Below, in pieces: positions 12,301 to 23,169 of a stretch of DNA of 64,000 bases. The notes below the pieces were generated by a model. That model was not told where the DNA came from, did no database searches, and saw nothing but the letters and a program-made list of their open reading frames with translations. The stretch comes from Bedellia somnulentella (Eukaryota > Arthropoda > Insecta > Lepidoptera > Bedelliidae): assembly GCA_963576735.1 (NCBI GenBank), contig OY755187.1:5208001-5272000 (forward strand), given 5' to 3'. How positions within the stretch are numbered: the first letter of the stretch is position 1; each line of letters starts with the position of its first letter. A program made the position numbers and the translations under genes.

Positions 12301-15300
12301 ATCTAGATAAGTTTTACGTAATCAATATAATGGAAAATCACTAAAAATAATAAAATATTTATTTTAAAATAAAAATTGCTCAAGTGAACAGGAAAAATGT
12401 GTATGTATTAAAACAAAATTTTGTTTATGTCTTATTTTTCACGAAAGAAAATATATACGCATACCACATTTGAAAAAATATTATTTTTATTACAGTTCGT
12501 TCATACAATTTTTAATTACTCACTAAATATTAGTTTAAAAAACCAGCATATTAAAAAGTCTAGCCAGTCGTTGTCGTAAAAGGCTCAAATGGCTGTGCAT
12601 AATGCTGTTCTGGTTCCGACGCTCATGTANNNNNNNNNNNNNNNNNNNNNNNNNNNNNNNNNNNNNNNNNNNNNNNNNNNNNNNNNNNNNNNNNNNNNNN
12701 NNNNNNNNNNNNNNNNNNNNNNNNNNNNNNNNNNNNNNNNNNNNNNNNNNNNNNNNNNNNNNNNNNNNNNNNNNNNNNNNNNNNNNNNNNNNNNNNNNNN
12801 NNNNNNNNNNNNNNNNNNNNNNNNNNNNNACCACACGATATCATCCTTTGATATATATCATCATATCGGCTGGTTGTTCAATAGAAACATATCGATCAGG
12901 ATGGAGTCAGAATAGCTGAAGTCAAATATCGATCGCAAAAATATCACAAATGTGATAAATATCTAAAGTGATATATTATCTACCGTGTGAGAATTACCCT
13001 CCTGCACAGCTAGTACGAGCGACATTTAAACTAGATGTCGCACTTACTTAGTAATCGTATACTGCCATCTCATTCTAACCGATATCGTCACGATAAAATA
13101 GCGCTCGTGCTTGCCCTACTGATCCTTTTTACTGGAATTATTTGCTGCCTTCCTCCTTGTTGTTGAAAAGGCATAATGTTCTCTGATTAATTATTATCTG
13201 AGTACAAATTTATGTATAGGTATTGTTATCGAGCTAACAATGAAAGCTAAAAATTACATTCATAAACCATAGTTTGACCTTTGTCATTCGTCTAACTTTT
13301 AACAATCAATTGTCATTTTGCATTGTATTTCATTCAGGGAAGGAAAACGACTACATGTAAACGTAAAGGGGTCATCAAGATTACGCTTCTAGACAAATAA
13401 GCAGTTCAGAATATTTAAATTGATCTAGAGTTGCCATCACTACTTTTGAAACCAAAATCTTCCAGGATCCAGAATGTATAGAATTTCCTTTTGCTTCTTC
13501 TTTTTACAAACATCTTGTGTAGTAGTGGTAGGTGATATTGATTTATAATTTTAACTTTCAAAAATATCTGAAATGCAAAGTCGGTTTAGAATACCTCTGC
13601 CTCGTCATCTCTCTCAATTTGCGATGAAGCAGGAAACCTCAATTTTCAAAAAGGCTGTGAGTTAGTGGATAAAGTTTGCCCCTCTCAGGGTCTCTCGAAG
13701 CAATGTAATTCTACTTCTGTATTTGTTATGATTACGTCTTAATAAATGTTCTGCTGACCTTAATTTATCAGCAATTATTGACTTTGTTTCGAGATCCTCT
13801 CTTATCGCAAGCCATTTGTTGCTAGGAATAAATATGTTAACGATCTTTCTGTCAGATGGTATCAGCACAAAAAAGTTATAAAATCTCATTAAAAGGTTAG
13901 TTAGTTAGACTTGAAAAAACGCTTTTGCAGGCCTGAATTTTCTCAGTTTATATCCACTGCTTGCTATCAGATGCAAAACACATTTGTTTATAACTCCATG
14001 TTTAAAGTGGTAGACAATTTGTCGTACATACAAACATATACTAACGGCTGTGGTGCCACTGAAGAGAAGCCAGAGTTTCAGAAACGGATTTCGCTGGTTC
14101 TTGTTGCGGTAATATGGGAAGAAAGATAGATACATGATAAAAAGACAGTAAAATGTATCTTAAAAATCTTCAATTATCGTCTGTATACCGACGTAACAGT
14201 ATTTGTTTCTTTACAGGAATCAGGAGGCGTGTATGGGAGTTTGGGCGCTACGTCTAGTGTGGACGGGAGCGAGCGACGGGAGAGTGGGAAACGAGGTCGA
14301 CGACCTGGCAGGAAAGCTCAGCTGGACAAGCAAGATATGAGAGCTAAATTGGGTAGGAAATACCTGTTTATTGTGTGACAATCAAACGGGGAGGGACAAG
14401 CAAAAAGGAGAGAGATACAACTTTATGTCTCTCTGTCGCAGCCAACTGGTTAAATCAGCCAGCTGACAAAGCACCTAGCCGCTTAATTAAACGCCGGCTC
14501 CTAGTTAAAAGGCTAGCCCGGTTGTTAAATGAATTGTCGTCAATAACGTCCAATCACCCGGCTGATTGAATGGTTAGCCCGTTGGCTTGGGCTGACGTTA
14601 CATTATTTTTCTGTTAAAAGTTATAGAATAACTGTTTAAAAAAGTGTTCAATCATGGAAATTTCAATAGATAAAATAATAAAAAAGTAGAGATTTTAAAT
14701 TAATACATAAGAGTACTTCATATTTGTTATTTTAATATTCTCATGTTCATTCTTAATAAGTCGGTACCTGTTAGTACTTTTAGTCACTGTGCCAAAGCAT
14801 TGTGGCCATTTAAGTGTTGATATTGTATTAATTGAATATAATTAAAGTATTGCTGCCATAAGAAGTACCTAAGAATATTTTATTTTTTAATTGTGATACG
14901 ATTTTATTTTCATAGTCACACTTGATAACAAGACGGCGATATAAAGTTCAGCCAAGTGGTTGGGACGTTGTGTTCAACTAAATGGCTGACTGAATTTTAG
15001 CCCTTTACTAGAAGCCGGCATTTCTGCTTTGTCAGCTGACTGATTTAACCAGTTGCCTGCGACATATCTATGTCTCTCTTCTTCATACAAATTTATATCT
15101 CGTGTCATAATGAACTCAGACCAGGCTCCAGTCTACAATAGCTACGTCCACACTGTGCCTTTTTTTGTTCAATAAGGGCATGCGTCATAGCGCAGGTCAA
15201 CAGCGCACGTGAGGCATGCCCTTAATGCATGCGCGATGACAGTTGAAAGTCGGAGCGCGCGCTGTGTTGCAAGTTATCCGGTGTTGGGTGGATTTCTGTG

Positions 15301-17893
15301 CGTCATAGCGTTCGAACAACAGATGGTGGACGAAGAAAAAGATTTAACATTAAGTTTTATTGAAGATTACAGAAGCTTTCCATAACTCTGGGATCCTAAC
15401 AATAAACTTTACACGAATAAAGTAAAGAGGAACGATGGTTTTTTTTCTGGTATTTCTTTATGACCAAGTAAGCTGCATATATTCCCCCAAGTAAAATATT
15501 GTCGTCGCACATGTTTTCCAACAGAAACTCAAACTACGAAAAAAGTATGGTGTTGGTTTCAATTAACGCATTCACTTATTGTAAGCGTCAATTGAAAGTT
15601 GAATAGAAAGATGAAGACGAAAGTTGAAGATGAAAAGGCACAGTGTGGGACGTAGCTATTGGGTTTGGGTGATTTGGCATAGGCCCGCTGTCATAGGTGT
15701 GGGTTAGCAAACATTAACAACTTCTACCGTGATAGCGCGGGACCTTTTCGAAGCACCGGATCATCTTATTTTCTGATAATCCGGTTGTTAAAGAAATTGG
15801 AGCGTACTTCTAAAAATTTCAGTGGGGTTTTTCGCAACCTGAGTGCGGACTATACCAATGTGTCTTTTCCAAAGTCATATGTATGCTTAATGTATCATGG
15901 TTACGATGAGAACAAACATCGTGAGAAAACTCACATGGCTAAATTGAACGTAAACTTTAGGGAATATACAGCTTAAAACGTTTGGTTTCTAATCCCTTAA
16001 AATGGCAGGCACTATCGATCGCAGCTTGAACGATCCTGACAAAACTCTAGCTTCGTCTACCCTCATCATCCTTTAATTTGATTTAATTGATTCTTATTTT
16101 ACCATGAAAATTTCAGAACGCAGCAGACAGTCGGCCCGCGAATGCCGCGCCCGCAAGAAGCTGCGCTACCAATATCTCGAAGAGTTGGTCGCCGACCGCG
16201 AGAGAGCCGTCATGGTGCTGAGGAAAGAACTTGATAAGGTAAGACTTTGATTATGCGTTTATTCTAACAAGTATTCGCTAATTTGAATGCCAATTGACAG
16301 TCACAATTTTCCTCACTTTTGAGATATTTTAAGTGACGTTGAGGAGTTGGTCGCCGACCGCGAGAGAGCTGTCATGGTGCTGCGGAAAGAACTTGATAAG
16401 GTGAGACTTTTATTATGTCAAGAGATCTTAGAAGTCAGATGTTCATTCAGGTCTTTGGCACTAAATAATTATTTGAATGTTATGAAACTACTCGTGGGAC
16501 ACAGGAAGTTCGGTGGCTATCGTTCGCAAATTTGAATGAGAATTTACTGTCACTTTTGAGATATTTTAAGTGACGTTGAGGAGTTGGTCGCCGACCGCGA
16601 GAGAGCTGTCATGGTGCTGCGGAAAGAACTTGATAAGGTGAGACTTTTATTATGTCAAGAGATCTTAGAAGTCAGATGTTCATTCAGGTCTTTGGCACTA
16701 AATAATTATTTGAATGTTATGAAACTACTCGTGGGACACAGGAAGTTCGGTGGCTATCGTTCGCAAATTTGAATGAGAATTTACTGTCACTTTTGAGATA
16801 TTTTAAGTGACGTTGAGGAGTTGGTCGCCGACCGCGAGAGAGCTGTCATGGTGCTGCGGAAAGAACTTGATAAGGTGAGACTTTTATTATGTCAAGAGAT
16901 CTTAGAAGTCAGATGTTCATTCAGGTCTTTGGCACTAAACAATTATTTGAATGTTATGAAACTACTCGTGGGACACAGGAAGTTCGGTGGCTATCGTTCG
17001 CAAATTTGAATGAGAATTTAATGTCACTTTTGAGATATTTTAAGTGACGTTGAGGAGTTGGTCGCCGACCGCGAGAGAGCTGTCATGGTGCTGCGGAAAG
17101 AACTTGATAAGGTGAGACTTTTATTATGTCAAGAGATCTTAGAAGTCAGATGTTCATTCAGGTCTTTGGCACTAAACAATTATTTGAATGTTATGAAACT
17201 ACTCGTGGGACACAGGAAGTTCGGTGGCTATCGTTCGCAAATTTGAATGAGAATTTAATGTCACTTTTGAGATATTTTAAGTGACGCTGAGGAGTTGGTC
17301 GCCGACCGTGAAGGAGCCGTTATTGTGCTCCGGAAAGAACTTGATAACGTGAGACTTTGGTTATGTGAAGAGATTTTAGAAGTCAGATGTAAATTGAGGT
17401 CTTTTGCCACTAAACAAGTATTCAAAATAATCGACTCGAGGGACAAAAAACATTCGGCGGCTATTGTTGGTAAATTCGAATGTCAATTTACAGTCACAAT
17501 TTTCCTTCACTTTTGCGATATTTTAAGTGACGCTGAGGAGTTGGTCGCCGACCGCGAGAGAGCTGTCATGGTGCTGCGGAAAGAACTTGATAAGGTGAGA
17601 CTTTGATTATGTGAGGATATTTTTTCATTCAGGTCTTTTGCCACTAAAAAAGTATTCAACATGGTAGGAATGGAATCCTGTGACAGAAAATTCGGTTTGA
17701 AAAGAATTAGTCAGACTTAAGTATTAACATTGACCAGCATTAAACCGTGTAAAATTTTATTCAAAAAATATTTTGTTCCTTTCAGCTATACAAGCTGAAC
17801 TCAGAATTAGACCAAGGCATTGTGCCCGAAGGTCTCGAGATGGCGCTGCAAGACATCAGCAATGTGAAGCAGGAGGACATTAAACCATTCTAA
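9291..17893 (+). CDS. CREBL2: CREBL2 / REPTOR-binding-partner bZIP protein, complete in four exons
   Basis: Joining 9291-9341, 14217-14352, 16117-16238 and 17786-17893 gives 417 nt, or 138 residues plus TAA. Every junction is GT-AG and the phases fit (0, 1, 0). Residues 42-50 are a basic KRGRRPGRK stretch. Residues 61-80 carry the bZIP basic region ([18 protein letters not shown]), near-identical to vertebrate CREBL2 as I remember it, and Ser65 sits where most bZIPs have the invariant Asn. The zipper follows, with heptad positions L83, R90, L97, L104 and L111, then a short acidic tail ending VKQEDIKPF. Vertebrate CREBL2 is about 120 residues. In flies the orthologue, REPTOR-BP, pairs with REPTOR in TORC1-controlled metabolic transcription; that role is family knowledge. 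The start ATG opens the only N-terminal frame that reaches a good donor. Introns 2 and 3 are unusual: TIR elements in one, a zipper-exon array in the other. Confidence 0.93.
10225..10488 (+). mobile_element. RTE 3' fragment
   Basis: From GGATGATAAGAAATTGGTAA (MDDSKLVK region) to CTACCCCAATGGGAACTAGG and GTGAGTATATGTATGTATG. The coding part is mutated. Confidence 0.8.
10938..11214 (+). mobile_element. RTE 3' fragment
   Basis: GGTAAAAGGGATCTATAGAG to AATGGCGTGAGTATATGTATG. Same orientation as the copy 700 bases upstream; both lie in CREBL2 intron 1. Confidence 0.85.
11215..12110. other. Intron 1 DNA of CREBL2, nothing recognised
   Basis: AT-rich. Two similar GGCCGCAAAxTA words with CAGCCAGG occur near 11698, 11840 and 11986, possibly decayed repeat. 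No exon-like segment. Confidence 0.4.
12113..12285 (-). mobile_element. RTE 3' fragment
   Basis: CTATACTCACGCCCATTATT, GTAGGCAGAGACTATCGATC, CATGTATGAGATGCTCTTTT. Reversed copy with a short tail. Confidence 0.75.
12565..12629 (+). mobile_element. RTE reverse-transcriptase fragment abutting the N gap
   Basis: ATGGCTGTGCATAATGCTG and TTCTGGTTCCGACGCTCATG encode [13 protein letters not shown], equivalent to [13 protein letters not shown] in the 61-64 kb element. The gap begins mid-sequence, so the gap probably hides more of this RTE copy. Confidence 0.75.
12630..12829. other. Assembly gap (200 N)
   Basis: An exact run of 200 N, a conventional placeholder length, so the true distance is unknown. 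Frames reported across it are meaningless. Confidence 1.
13009..13114. mobile_element. Short MITE, copy 2 (inverted relative to copy 1)
   Basis: GCTAGTACGAGC opens and GCGCTCGTGCTTGCCC closes the element; internal ACTTACTTAGTA and TACTGCCATCTCATT are the complement of 2061-2195. It lies in CREBL2 intron 1. Confidence 0.7.
14217..14352 (+). CDS. CREBL2: CREBL2 exon 2 (linker and first basic cluster)
   Basis: The acceptor is TTTCTTTACAG and the donor is G|GTAGG. The exon has 45 codons plus one base and encodes a Ser/Gly-rich linker, the KRGRRPGRK cluster and MRAKL. It is far more GC-rich than the flanking introns. The split Glu codon joins exactly to exon 3. Confidence 0.9.
14407..15083. mobile_element. 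TIR foldback element in CREBL2 intron 2
   Basis: GTCGCAGCCAACTGGTTAAA at 14435-14473 pairs with 15025-15063 at 37 of 39 positions. Similarity extends outward (AGAGAGACATA words) and inward (GCCGGC, CTAGTxAAAGGCTA). The interior is AT-rich with no transposase. The exact ends are unclear. Confidence 0.7.
15136..15661. mobile_element. MITE with 28-bp TIRs in CREBL2 intron 2
   Basis: CAATAGCTACGTCCACACTG at 15136 and CAGTGTGGGACGTAGCTATT ending 15661 are inverted, with one base inserted, and continue TGCCTTTT inward. Near the left end is a palindrome AAGGGCATGC ... GCATGCCCTT (15174-15223). No transposase. Confidence 0.8.
16000..16075 (-). mobile_element. RTE 3' fragment 40 bases before CREBL2 exon 3
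   Basis: GGCAGGCACTATCGATCGCA, GAACGATCCTGACAAAACTC, CTAGCTTCGTCTACCC. Its end is close to the branch-point region of exon 3. Confidence 0.65.
16117..16238 (+). CDS. CREBL2: CREBL2 exon 3 (basic region and first half of zipper)
   Basis: The acceptor is AAATTTCAG and the donor is AAG|GTAAGA. It encodes [20 protein letters not shown] and continues through [20 protein letters not shown]. This is the DNA-binding core of the protein. Its 3' half is the parent of the six tandem copies that follow in intron 3. Confidence 0.93.
16329..17610 (+). repeat. Six tandem copies of the 3' half of the CREBL2 zipper exon
   Basis: The 57-base segment encoding [19 protein letters not shown] plus a GTGAGA donor recurs at 16344, 16581, 16818, 17055, 17292 and 17538. 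The period is exactly 237 bases for the first five copies and 246 for the last. The first four units are almost identical, including intron bases. The fifth has diverged in both exon and intron (it reads [18 protein letters not shown]), and the sixth has an exon part like the first four. All six keep an open frame and a GT donor. Each is preceded by TTTTAAG then TGACGTTGAG or TGACGCTGAG, giving two possible AG acceptors. Confidence 0.95.
17786..17893 (+). CDS. CREBL2: CREBL2 exon 4 (end of zipper, C-terminus, stop)
   Basis: The acceptor is TTTGTTCCTTTCAG. Phase 0 gives [16 protein letters not shown] and continues to QEDIKPF and TAA. L104 and L111 continue the zipper register of exon 3 directly. 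This indicates that the main isoform splices exon 3 to exon 4 and skips the array between them. Confidence 0.88.
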   Translation, partial: LYKLNSELDQGIVPEGLEMALQDISNVKQEDIKPF

Positions 17894-19600
17894 TGTTACC
17901 ATTTTAATTTTGAAACTACCCTCATTTTATTTATAATATGTAAACAATTAAAAACAAACTGAGTAAGCCATAAACTACATATTTTAACAGGAATTGTATC
18001 TTAAGTTATTTATATACCGAGGGTAGTTTTTTTTATCGTCTAGCCTCTGTTCATTCAACCTATTTTGTTAAAATTGAAAAATGGTGGTATAAGTGTTGAG
18101 TTTTTCAAAGTTTTTATTAGATGTTCTTTTTAATTGATGTAACATAAACATGTTTTCTAAACTATCATTTATTTTCTATATGGATAGTTATAAGTCTAGG
18201 TGTTTGATTAAAATCGTTGTATTGTGAATGTTTGAATGATTTGAATTAATTAATTAATTCATTCTTTATTTTTCTTTGTGTAGTAATGAATATATTGTTG
18301 GTAGATTAATATTGTACTATTCCCTTTTCTTACTAAACTGCAGAATTGCGGTATTTCTTATTGGTTTTAATTGTTTTTCTTATTAATAAAATATGCTTAA
18401 GAACATCATTAAATTATTTTAGAAACGTTTGTAGGGTTCGGTTTGTTATTTTTTAATGGAAAACTATTTTTAAAGTTCAAATTTTATGACCTCAAAGAAA
18501 GCCTGCACTGAAAAATCAACAAAAAAAGGGTAAAATGTAAATTAAAATATTATTTTAGCTTTTTGAATATAAGATGCCATTATAATTATTTTTTCATTAT
18601 TGTATGTATATGATAACCATAAACTGCTATTTAGTATTTCATATTAATTTTAATGTCTTAATGTTAAATTAAAAGAGTTGGTATATATTTTTGTTAATTT
18701 TGGCCGAAGCATATATGCTTCATTGAATATATTGAATAGTATAAATCAGTTATTTTTATTATTATTATTTTATTTTCTTTGGTAGATTAACAGACTAATA
18801 CAAACAATATAATACTAATTATGAATACACAATGCCATTTACAAATCTTCATTCAATACATCCACCTCTGTATATGTATACATATAAATTTGAGTATGTT
18901 TTCATGTACAAATAAATGATACCTATCTACCCAGACCAGAAGGGGATCGAACACAGTAGATTATTGTATCATATTTAGTTGTAGAGAATATTAATAATAA
19001 CGTGTTTTTTCTGTATAATTTCTTTAACATCGGCAAGTTGTGTGGCATAAAATGTAGTGTTTAGATTTTTCGGTCAACGGTCTTGATCCTACAAGATGTG
19101 ATTGTAAATTATGGCCGTAGTGTATATGCTTCATAAATAGGTATAATATCAACCATATTCACTACATCTATTTATGTATATGTATACATATAATTAAGTA
19201 TATTTACATACATACCTATCTTATCAGAACGGGTTCGAATACAGTAGATTAATGTATGGTATTTAGTTGTAAGATTGTATTAGAAAGAAAAGAAAGAAAG
19301 AAGTTATTTATTCGATATTAAGATAATAACCAGTTTTTTCTTTGTTTTATATCTGCGGATATATCGGTTTGGTATAGTTTCTTCAACCGTTGAGAAGTGT
19401 GTGGTCTTAAATGTAGTGTTGAGATGTTTTCGGTCATCGGTCTTCATCCTATAAGATGTGACTGTTTGTAAATTTTGGCCGTAGCATAAATGCATAGAAT
19501 AGTATAAACCTGTCATAGTCACAGCTTCTATGTATATGTATACATATAAGTAAGAGTATATTTATTTTATTTGATTATCTTTTGGGGGCTTACAGCTAAA
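17894..19600 (+). other. Probable CREBL2 3' UTR and AT-rich downstream DNA
   Basis: No convincing gene. The DNA is AT-rich directly after the CREBL2 stop. The first AATAAA is at 18385-18390, a candidate polyadenylation signal. Two imperfectly repeated stretches with TATGTATACATATAA words sit near 18870, 19170 and 19530. Confidence 0.4.
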
Positions 19601-19645
19601 TTTACAATATGAAATTATTACATAGGCAGAATATATAGGCATAGC

Positions 19646-19889
19646 TGTGTAGTGTCGGCTTAGAATAGCACTACCCCATTTCTTCCGGTGGGTGTACGTA
19701 AGAGGCGACTAACGGACTTGGGGCTTTTTAAGGGATTTTTGGGCGATGCGGTTGGAGACCCATCACCAACAACCTTTATTCTGCCATCTTTTCCCCACTC
19801 AACTTCCAAAAGTGGCTGAGGAATTTCTAATTCCTCAGCTCTGGCTACCCCTTTTAGGGATTCATAGCTGTGAGTATATGTATGTATGT
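19646..19889 (+). mobile_element. SINE-A copy with target duplication
   Basis: Full consensus from TGTGTAGTGTCGGC to TATGTATGTATG. ACATAGGCAGA flanks it at 19620-19630 and 19890-19900, so the insertion includes about 15 extra 5' bases. Confidence 0.9.
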
Positions 19890-19900
19890 ACATAGGCAGA

Positions 19901-21611
19901 AATAGGCCAATAACAAGCTCCCACATATGCATGTAACATATTTACATGTAACAATTATAAGTTGGTACACTATATACTGGTATATATAAAGATATACTGG
20001 TCAGCACACCCCACTGTATCAAATGATGTAATGAGATCAGAAATATAAACTTGTTCTAATCAAGTTGGGCTCATAGAAAACATTGCTTAGAATAATCTTT
20101 CTGATTATCCTTTTGACTTTTTATCCCCTTTTGTTATACTATGTACATTAATGTCTTTTCGGGATATTGTTAATGAGTAAGTTTTGTTCTAAATAATAAG
20201 TAAATAATGTAACTGAAGTATATTAACTAGATTAAGTAGATTTATTTACTCGTCAAGTAAGTGATATAATCAAATTAAAGTTAATTGTATATTGTTATGG
20301 ATATAATAACTTTTAATTAAGGCTTTGTTAACCTTTTACGTTTTAACTGTTAGTATTTTCCGAATATTTATCTTCAATTCAAAAAGCGTAATTAATTTCA
20401 GTTAAAACAATATTTTTTTAAATTTTTGAGTTATGTTTTATTTAAATTATATTTATTTTATTTGGTTTTGAAAATTTGTATTATCAGTTTATGTGACAAT
20501 TTTGTTAGCGTAGGTATATTAAGAAGAAACTGATTTGAATAGCGACAGTTCTAGTTTTTTATGCAATGTTAAAATAAAATTGCTTTGATATCTTCATCCT
20601 TCAATAATTAGATTAAAATTTGCTTGTTTTGATTAGTTAGAGTATGTTTTATTTACAATAGATTGCATTATATTAATTTGTTTTTTTTATATTGTTTAAA
20701 TAATTTTGCCTTAAGGCCTCCTTCGTTCAATTATTATTTTTAAATTAATTAAGTTATCAATTTAAATACTCCGAGTATTTATTGGTGGGTTCGTTTTATT
20801 TAATTTGTAAACATTACGTTTAAGTTACATATATTTTTAATTTTGTGCTATGTATACTTGTATTGTAATAATATTTTGCTTAAAGACTCCTTCGTTCAAT
20901 TATTAGTTTTATATCACGTTATTTTTTGCTGATTTAACAAGTGTAAATGTTTAATTATTAATTATAAGTTTTCATTACCAATGGACCTTCAGTACAACTA
21001 TATGACATTAATTCAGCTACTATTTGCATCTAAAAAGAAAAATCAATAATTTCGGCCTATAAGGGTGATTTGGCCTTAGTCCACCACGCTGGCTTAATGT
21101 AGGTTGGGAGAAAACCAATATCGAATTTTCTTTGCAAAATAAAATTATAGCGCTCATTTTTGTAATATCTTACTGAATAAATTAAAAAAAATATCAGTCT
21201 TGTAATTTAAATCTAATACAAATCAAATATATATTATCTGTAAACTTTTTTTTTAACGTCTATAAATTTTTCAAAAGTAGTAATAAAATGTATATGTGAT
21301 GAGGTATCCACATTTTGCTGATTAAATAATGCCTAAATGTTTGCTTGATGAGTTCCGTCTTAAATATCTTTTTATTTTTTATATATTAGGCTAAAATATT
21401 GTTTTACTTCGATATAAAAAAGGTTTTATAATAAGTAGAGATAAGTTTATGTTCTATTTTAATACCATTGTAAATAAATTTAAATTGTCAAATTCGTGAG
21501 CAAAATTAAACTAATTAATTATAAGCACTAATTGTGTATCGAAGAAGCATTGTAAATAAGAAAGTTGTGTACAAGTAATAATTCTTATAATGATAACCGT
21601 AAAATAATAAG

Positions 21612-21646
<35 letters not shown>

Positions 21647-22000
21647 GGATGTAAATATGATACATTCCTTTTTTAATCAGTGTAAGGTTGGCCATATAAG
21701 GACTGTTTGAAGCAGTCAATCTTAAAATCTTCATGGTATAACTGCATAGACTAACTGTAGTCTTCAACATACACAACTTGAGTAGTTGAATTGATGTAAT
21801 TGATAGCGCATTTAACAATGACAGCTTAGAACACCCACTTCAAAAGCGGTTCATGTAACAATAATAGGCTATTTGACTGTAATAAATGTATACATTACTC
21901 TTAATATTTCTTTCTTAGAGCGATTTGTAATAATGCGAGATCAAATTATTGCATTATTTCACCAAAATCTGTCTTCTAAAATAAGTTTTTTGATGCAACT
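19901..22000. other. AT-rich non-coding stretch
   Basis: No gene. CTCCTTCGTTCAATTATT recurs at about 20718 and 20887 in a diverged local duplication. The only other structure is the TA microsatellite. Confidence 0.5.
21613..21644. repeat. (TA)n microsatellite
   Basis: About 16 uninterrupted TA units in AT-rich non-coding DNA. Confidence 0.95.
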
Positions 22001-22025
22001 ATCACGTGACTAAAAACGACCGTAA

Positions 22026-22064
22026 TACGTCATTATAGAAATAGCCAATTTCTATAATGACGTA
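22026..22064. promoter_or_regulatory. Perfect 17-bp palindrome ending in CRE half-sites
   Basis: TACGTCATTATAGAAAT at 22026-22042 and its exact complement at 22048-22064 around a five-base loop. Each end carries TGACGT/ACGTCA. CACGTG lies at about 22003 and a full CRE at 22118. Confidence 0.6.
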
Positions 22065-22117
22065 GATTGCGCATAAACAGACTGAGTATCGCTTCTTTGT
22101 GTTTATTTATGCGGAAT

Positions 22118-22125
22118 TGACGTCA
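22118..22125. promoter_or_regulatory. Consensus cAMP-response element TGACGTCA
   Basis: A perfect eight-base CRE, followed by CTACGTG and a GCCGCCATATT motif, in an otherwise AT-rich desert. It suggests an unrecognised promoter or enhancer near 22.0-22.2 kb. Confidence 0.4.
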
Positions 22126-23169
22126 CTACGTGCCACAGCCGCCATATTACTTAAATTCGCGTTTTCGCGGCATATTTAAATATTACATTTTCTTTTTCGG
22201 TTTTTTAACAAAATAGCTTAAAAATAGACAGAAAAGTATTTTTTAGGGCTCTTTATAAACAAAAAAAACCATAAGATAATTTCTTTAAAAACTTTGTCAA
22301 ATTGCCTATTGCTCGAGCAGTCCGTATATGGCTGACCTACCTTTTGTTAGTAAAATGAGTTTTTTTTATTTGTCATTAGTCCGCCTTAGATGTTGCGTTA
22401 AATGTTTATAGGTTTAAATATTGTTATTATTATTGTTTTTTATTCGGTATTGGTTATAAAACATACTAGTTTCTAACTGAATAGTGTTGGTTTAAAACAT
22501 ATTCACATATTTGCTTGCATTTCATACGACATGAGTTAAAAACTTTTTTTAAATCTATAGTGATTGATACAGGTGTCAACCTATCACTAACAATTATATC
22601 CTCTTGTTTCATAAACATTTATGTTTCTTTAAAGAGTAATTCATTTTAAGTAAATATTTGAATTATTGTACCCGTTAAATTGATTTTTTAAGTCTAGAGA
22701 TAACTAGCTTTTAAGTCACATTTTGACAAATACACAAAAATATCGCAATTCGTCCTCGTAAATGCAATTTTTGTGTATTTGTTACACAGTAAAAATACTT
22801 CATACAACCAAAACAAACCACCTCAATTAGTTAAGTCATATCCGTAATTAAATATAAATTAAATTAAGTAATTTATATAAAAAAAGTTGTTAAATCATAG
22901 CCATACATACGTTTAAATTAAATTAAGTTATAAAATATAAAAAAGTAGATATTTATTAGACAGTTTTTGTTATTCTTCTTTCACATTATTATTATTATTA
23001 TCTTTATTTTACTTTTGTCAAGTTTTCACTTACTTTGTTGTTATTTTGAATTATAACTTTTGTCTGACTTACAGAGGTCTAATATTAAACATTTGTGTTA
23101 TAACATAGATAAAACCAACTGTGTAAAAAGCATTTGTGTAAATAAAATAATGGTTCAATTTATCTTGTT

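Noticed and set aside
12535..12919. Several open frames across 12535-12919
   Set aside because: They run through 200 N and have no real sequence content.
19660..19932. Minus-strand 90-residue frame at 19.66-19.93 kb
   Set aside because: It is the reverse reading of a SINE-A copy; the same pseudo-protein appears at other SINE-A copies.
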